This document shows, one piece after another, positions 13,907 through 16,678 of a stretch of DNA of 16,678 nt; positions within the stretch are counted from its first letter, which is position 1, and each line of letters begins with the position of its first letter. The stretch covers positions 1 through 16,678 of the forward strand of contig CAZKEF010000075.1 in NCBI GenBank assembly GCA_964551735.1. Direction: 5' to 3'. The translations under genes were made by a program, and so were the position numbers. The notes under the pieces are model-generated. The model did no database searches. It had not been told where the DNA came from and saw only the letters and a list, made by a program, of their open reading frames with translations. The DNA comes from DAOUAT01 sp964551735. GTDB taxonomy: Bacteria; Chloroflexota; Anaerolineae; CG2-30-64-16.

Positions 13907-15871
13907 ATGCACCTACCCATCCTCCACCAGGACCCCGACATCATCGTCGTGGACAAGCCCACCGGCGTGCCTACCCACGCGGCCGATCCGGGCGATCCGT
14001 ATCCGGCTGATGCTCTGCGCATAGTCAAGTCTCAGACAGGGCTGGCTTACCTGGGAATGCACCAGCGGCTGGACGCGGACACGTCGGGCGTGCTGCTCTT
14101 CAGCGCGCGGCCGGAGGCAAACCGGGCGCTGGCGGCCGCGTTCGAAGGCCGGCACGTGCGTAAGGTCTATCTGGCGTTAGTTTGGGGCGCGCCGCCGCAG
14201 GCTGAGGGGATCATTGACGCGCCGTTGGCGCGCGACCGCGCTGGCCGCTACCGGGTCACCGCCGCGACCGATCCGCGCAAGATGACCGCGGTCACGCGTT
14301 ACCGGGTGCTCGGCTCCGTTCGTAGTGACGGCTTCAGCCGTCCGGTCGGCGCAACGGCTAAAGCCGTGACTACGAACCGTGCAGTCACTCTGCTTGAGAT
14401 CGTCCCCGAGACCGGCCGGCCGCACCAGATCCGCGTCCACCTGGCGCACATCGGCTGCCCGGTGGTGGGGGATGCGCTCTATGGCCCGGCCGATCGCTTC
14501 CCGCGGCTGTGCCTGCACGCCTGGCAACTGGCCCTGCCCCATCCGGCCACCGGCGAGGTGGTGACGTTCACGGCCCCGCCGCCCGCGCTCTTTGAGGCGC
14601 TTTCTGCCGCGCGGAATCGAGGCTCACTTGCACCTGCACTGCGCTTCGGCGCAAGTGCAGGTGTTAGCCGGTCTGTCACTCTGGGTGACAAATCGCTGGC
14701 GCCAGAAGGCGACGCATCTTCCTTCGGTCACAAAGACGCTTCGCTGGTGTCACGCCGCGGCGCATCTCGGTTGAAAGACCCGCTCAGCGTGACAGTGCCA
14801 GATATTCTCCCCGGAGCTGACCTATCGGAGATCAAGACGCTGCTGGCCGCGCCCTCCGCCCACGTGCGCGCGCTCGCAGCCAGCGATCCTGCCGCATTGC
14901 GAGCCCTGCTGCGCCTGGCCGCCGCGCGCCGCGCGCCCCTGGCCGCCGACCCCGCCACGCCCATCTACCGCGTGGTGAACGCCGCGGCCGATGGGCTGCC
15001 GGGGTTGACCGTGGACCGCTACGGCGCTGCGCTAGTCGCCAGCCTTTACGATGACGACGCCCAGCTACCCCCGCGTCCGATCCCCCCTGCGCTGACCGAG
15101 GCGATCGTCGAGGTTATGGCCCCCCGCGCGGTCTACGTCAAGTACCGGCCGCAGCAGGCCAGTCGCATCGCGGACGACCAGCGGCCGCTGCTGGCGCCGC
15201 CGCAGCCGGTCTACGGCCCTGACCTGGGTGAGCTCGTCGCGCATGAGGACGGCCTGGCCTATCTGATCCGGCCCGGCGAGGGGCTGAGCGCCGGGCTGTT
15301 CCCCGACATGCGCGAGGGCCGGGGCCGCGTGCGTGTGTGGGCGGCCGGCCGCACCGTGCTGAACACCTTCGCCTACACCTGCGGCTTCGGCGTGGCCGCG
15401 CTGGCCGGCGGCGCGACGCGCGTCCTCAACCTGGACCTGTCGAAGGCGGCGCTGGCCTGGGGCCAGGAGAACGGCCGGGCCAACGGCTTCGCGGCCGACC
15501 CGCACGATTTCGTCTTCGGCGACGTCTTCGACTGGCTGGCGCGGCTGGCGAAGCGCGGGGAGCGGTTCGACCTGGTGATCCTGGACCCGCCCGGCTTTTC
15601 CCGCACCAGGCGCGGCACGTTCTCGGCCGCGCAGGATTACGCCGCACTGGCCGAGTTGGCCGGCCGCGTCCTCGCGCCCGACGGCCGGCTGCTGGCCTGC
15701 TGCAACGTGGCTGAGATCCCCTGGCGCAGTTTCCGCGAGCGCGTGCTGGCCGGGTTGGCCGCGGCGGGCCGGGGCGCGACGGTGCAAGGGGTGTACCACG
15801 AGCCCGCGCTCGATTTCCCGTCACCGCCGGGGCAGGAGCCGTATTTGAAGATGGCGTGCTTGCAGTTGTGA
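13907..15871 (+). CDS. RluA-type pseudouridine synthase fused to RlmI/RlmK-like rRNA methyltransferase
   Basis: The 654-residue protein joins two rRNA-modifying enzymes. Residues 1-233 are an RluA-family pseudouridine synthase: IIVVDKPTGVPTH, catalytic D56 in HQRLDADTSGVLLF, and VPETGRPHQIRVHLAHIG. Residues about 300-654 are a class I methyltransferase of the RlmI/RlmK (PUA-less) type: LPGLTVDRYG, GLSAGLFPDMREGRGR, SAM loop VLNTFAYTCGFGVAALAGG (484-502), NLDLS, and LDPPGFSRT (559-567). The linker (about 234-299) and a loop at 138-157 are encoded by palindromic repeat DNA. I chose ATG 13907, 2 bases after the aspS stop. GTG 13901 would overlap aspS by 4 bases (GTGA) and is equally plausible. 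A longer upstream frame is rejected because it overlaps aspS by over 400 bases. Target nucleotides are unknown; 23S rRNA is likely. Confidence 0.88.
   Translation: MHLPILHQDPDIIVVDKPTGVPTHAADPGDPYPADALRIVKSQTGLAYLGMHQRLDADTSGVLLFSARPEANRALAAAFEGRHVRKVYLALVWGAPPQAEGIIDAPLARDRAGRYRVTAATDPRKMTAVTRYRVLGSVRSDGFSRPVGATAKAVTTNRAVTLLEIVPETGRPHQIRVHLAHIGCPVVGDALYGPADRFPRLCLHAWQLALPHPATGEVVTFTAPPPALFEALSAARNRGSLAPALRFGASAGVSRSVTLGDKSLAPEGDASSFGHKDASLVSRRGASRLKDPLSVTVPDILPGADLSEIKTLLAAPSAHVRALAASDPAALRALLRLAAARRAPLAADPATPIYRVVNAAADGLPGLTVDRYGAALVASLYDDDAQLPPRPIPPALTEAIVEVMAPRAVYVKYRPQQASRIADDQRPLLAPPQPVYGPDLGELVAHEDGLAYLIRPGEGLSAGLFPDMREGRGRVRVWAAGRTVLNTFAYTCGFGVAALAGGATRVLNLDLSKAALAWGQENGRANGFAADPHDFVFGDVFDWLARLAKRGERFDLVILDPPGFSRTRRGTFSAAQDYAALAELAGRVLAPDGRLLACCNVAEIPWRSFRERVLAGLAAAGRGATVQGVYHEPALDFPSPPGQEPYLKMACLQL
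14319..14376. repeat. Palindromic repeat inside the pseudouridine synthase coding sequence
   Basis: Arms of 23 bases (14319-14341 and 14354-14376) match at 21 of 23 positions as inverted copies around a 12-base spacer; they begin TTCGTAGTGACGGCTTCAGC and end CGTGACTACGAA. The element is read in frame as about 20 extra residues (138-157) between RYRVLGS and VTLLEIVPETG, where RluA proteins normally have a short turn. It resembles the outer module of the repeat at 1082-1182. Confidence 0.85.
14613..14672. repeat. Palindromic repeat in the linker of the fusion gene (copy 3)
   Basis: This segment begins GGAATCGAGGCTCACTTGC and ends GTTAGCCGGT. It holds a strong hairpin: CACCTGCAC-T-GCGC, TTCG loop, GCGC-AA-GTGCAGGTG. 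Its reverse complement is nearly the intergenic sequence at 10692-10752. The following 14675-14760 has further small dyads (GTCACTCTGGGTGAC; TGGCGCCA; GGTCAC...GTGTCAC) and may be part of the same insertion. All of it is translated as the low-complexity linker between the two enzyme domains (about 236-290). Confidence 0.85.
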
Positions 15872-15969
15872 GGCGAACGGGAACCACGCACATCTCGCGC
15901 CTGGACGCCAATCCCCATGGCCTGGAAGGGTTGTTCCAAGCATAGTGCTGCAGATATGATCTGTGTCAT

Positions 15970-16004
15970 ACAAGCCTGGCTTGTCATGGTGCTATCTTGC
16001 ACCA
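15970..16004. repeat. Two adjacent hairpins before the secreted protein gene
   Basis: ACAAGCC-T-GGCTTGT (15970-15984) and TGGTGC-tatctt-GCACCA (15987-16004) are perfect short stems 2 bases apart. They lie in the 242-base gap 15872-16113, which has no gene I can support. There is no T-run for an intrinsic terminator. The pair could be an operator or a structured leader, or chance. Confidence 0.45.
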
Positions 16005-16113
16005 CAAGGTGAGACACTTCTGAGAGTGATCGGCCTGGCTATCGGCTCCCCCCCACTATAAGGTCAAGTCAGGTCTCCTTTTCCTCGCGCGCCTGTGAGT
16101 GGAGGAGGTCACC

Positions 16114-16678
16114 ATGTCCCGCCGTGTTCCACCTTGGTTGCAGTTTATCGTTACGGTATCCCTGGTTCTACAAAGCATTTCACCGGCCCTACCAACTTTC
16201 ACCTTCCCCCACCTCCCCATTGCGTTAGCGGCTGAGGACGCGCCACCGGCCGAAGCTGAACCGCCGCTCGTCGAACACATCGCGCCTACTATCTTTCTGC
16301 CCTTGATATTGGCCGCTCCGCAACTTGAGCCGTCGGCGGCCGACTCATCCCCGGCCGCGTCGCTCGCACCGGCTACAGCTGCGTCGGTCGAGAGCCTGCG
16401 GGTGACCCTCAGCGTTGCGCCGGCCTGGGCCGAGCCGGGGGACGTGGTGACCTTCACCACAACAGCGGCGAACTCGCTGGCTGCACCGTTGCCAGCCGTG
16501 ACGCTGACTGCCACGCTGCCGGTCGGGCTGGTCTACGTCGTCCAGAGCGCTGTGGGCTTCACCTACGCCCCCGACGCCAAGACCTTGACCTGGGTCGTGG
16601 GCGAGCTGGATGCGGGTGCAGTGATCACCGGCAGCTTCCAGGCGCGCGTGCAAGGGTTGGCGCTGGGCGAAACGCTCA
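16114..16678 (+). CDS. Secreted DUF11-type surface protein (3' end outside window)
   Basis: The ATG at 16114 follows a strong GGAGGAGG site 5 bases upstream, and the frame is open to the window edge (188 codons). Residues 1-40 look like an export signal: MSRRVPPW, a hydrophobic core LQFIVTVSLVLQSISPAL, and an ALAAED segment near 38-43 as a likely cleavage region. A proline/alanine-rich, low-complexity stretch follows, including TIFLPLILAA, reminiscent of the LPLV motif frequent in Chloroflexota surface proteins. From about 93 there is a DUF11/CARDB-like beta-sandwich: LRVTLSVAPAWAEPGDVVTF, VTLTATLPVGLVYV and LTWVVGELDAGA. The protein is probably extracellular or wall-bound. Function is unknown; the domain call comes from pattern recognition. 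Confidence 0.8.
   Translation, partial: MSRRVPPWLQFIVTVSLVLQSISPALPTFTFPHLPIALAAEDAPPAEAEPPLVEHIAPTIFLPLILAAPQLEPSAADSSPAASLAPATAASVESLRVTLSVAPAWAEPGDVVTFTTTAANSLAAPLPAVTLTATLPVGLVYVVQSAVGFTYAPDAKTLTWVVGELDAGAVITGSFQARVQGLALGETL

Noticed and set aside
1..16678. CRISPR array, tRNA or rRNA genes
   Set aside because: No regularly spaced direct repeats of CRISPR size and no cloverleaf or rRNA-like blocks were seen; tandem repeats here are 7-8 bp micro-repeats.

Overview
The window looks like a GC-rich Chloroflexota (Chloroflexi, Anaerolineae-like) chromosome. No marker gene proves this. The case rests on the combination of a one-subunit archaeal-type AspRS behind a T-box leader, an operon of PspC and LiaF-like membrane proteins, abundant intergenic palindromes of the CGTAGTCACGGCTTTAGCCG type, short 7-8 bp tandem repeats in leaders, and a secreted DUF11-type protein carrying a FLPLIL stretch.

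Layout. Positions 1-6345 hold one long minus-strand gene train. In transcription order it is a SufR-like Fe-S sensing repressor behind a near-consensus promoter, moaA, an A-type Fe-S carrier, rtcB interrupted by an intein, and a cobalamin-binding radical SAM enzyme that leaves the window. Four of the five products bind or carry Fe-S clusters. Positions 6400-7280 are an accessory patch: an IS630-type transposase remnant reduced to its helix-turn-helix half, an AT-rich stretch with a large palindrome, and a GC-rich, highly foldable segment that may be a solitary HEARO/omega-RNA-like RNA with no nuclease gene. Positions 7281-9041 are metG. Positions 9282-10996 are a minus-strand envelope-stress cluster (PspC, a LiaI/DUF5668-like membrane protein, a LiaF-like protein) with palindromic repeats in and beside it. 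Positions 11084-12032 are two overlapping GNAT acetyltransferases.

From 12268 the genes run on the plus strand: promoter, T-box leader with a GAC (Asp) specifier and terminator, aspS, then a bifunctional pseudouridine synthase/rRNA methyltransferase fusion. The window ends with the start of a secreted repeat-type surface protein.

The most interesting features are places where mobile or repetitive DNA has entered coding sequence. The RtcB intein sits directly before a metal-binding cysteine. Two different palindromic repeats lie in frame inside the RluA-RlmI fusion, one in a loop of the pseudouridine synthase and one forming the linker that joins the two enzymes. The linker repeat also occurs in the intergenic DNA of the envelope-stress region. 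The candidate solitary omega-RNA-like element is the other item most worth checking.
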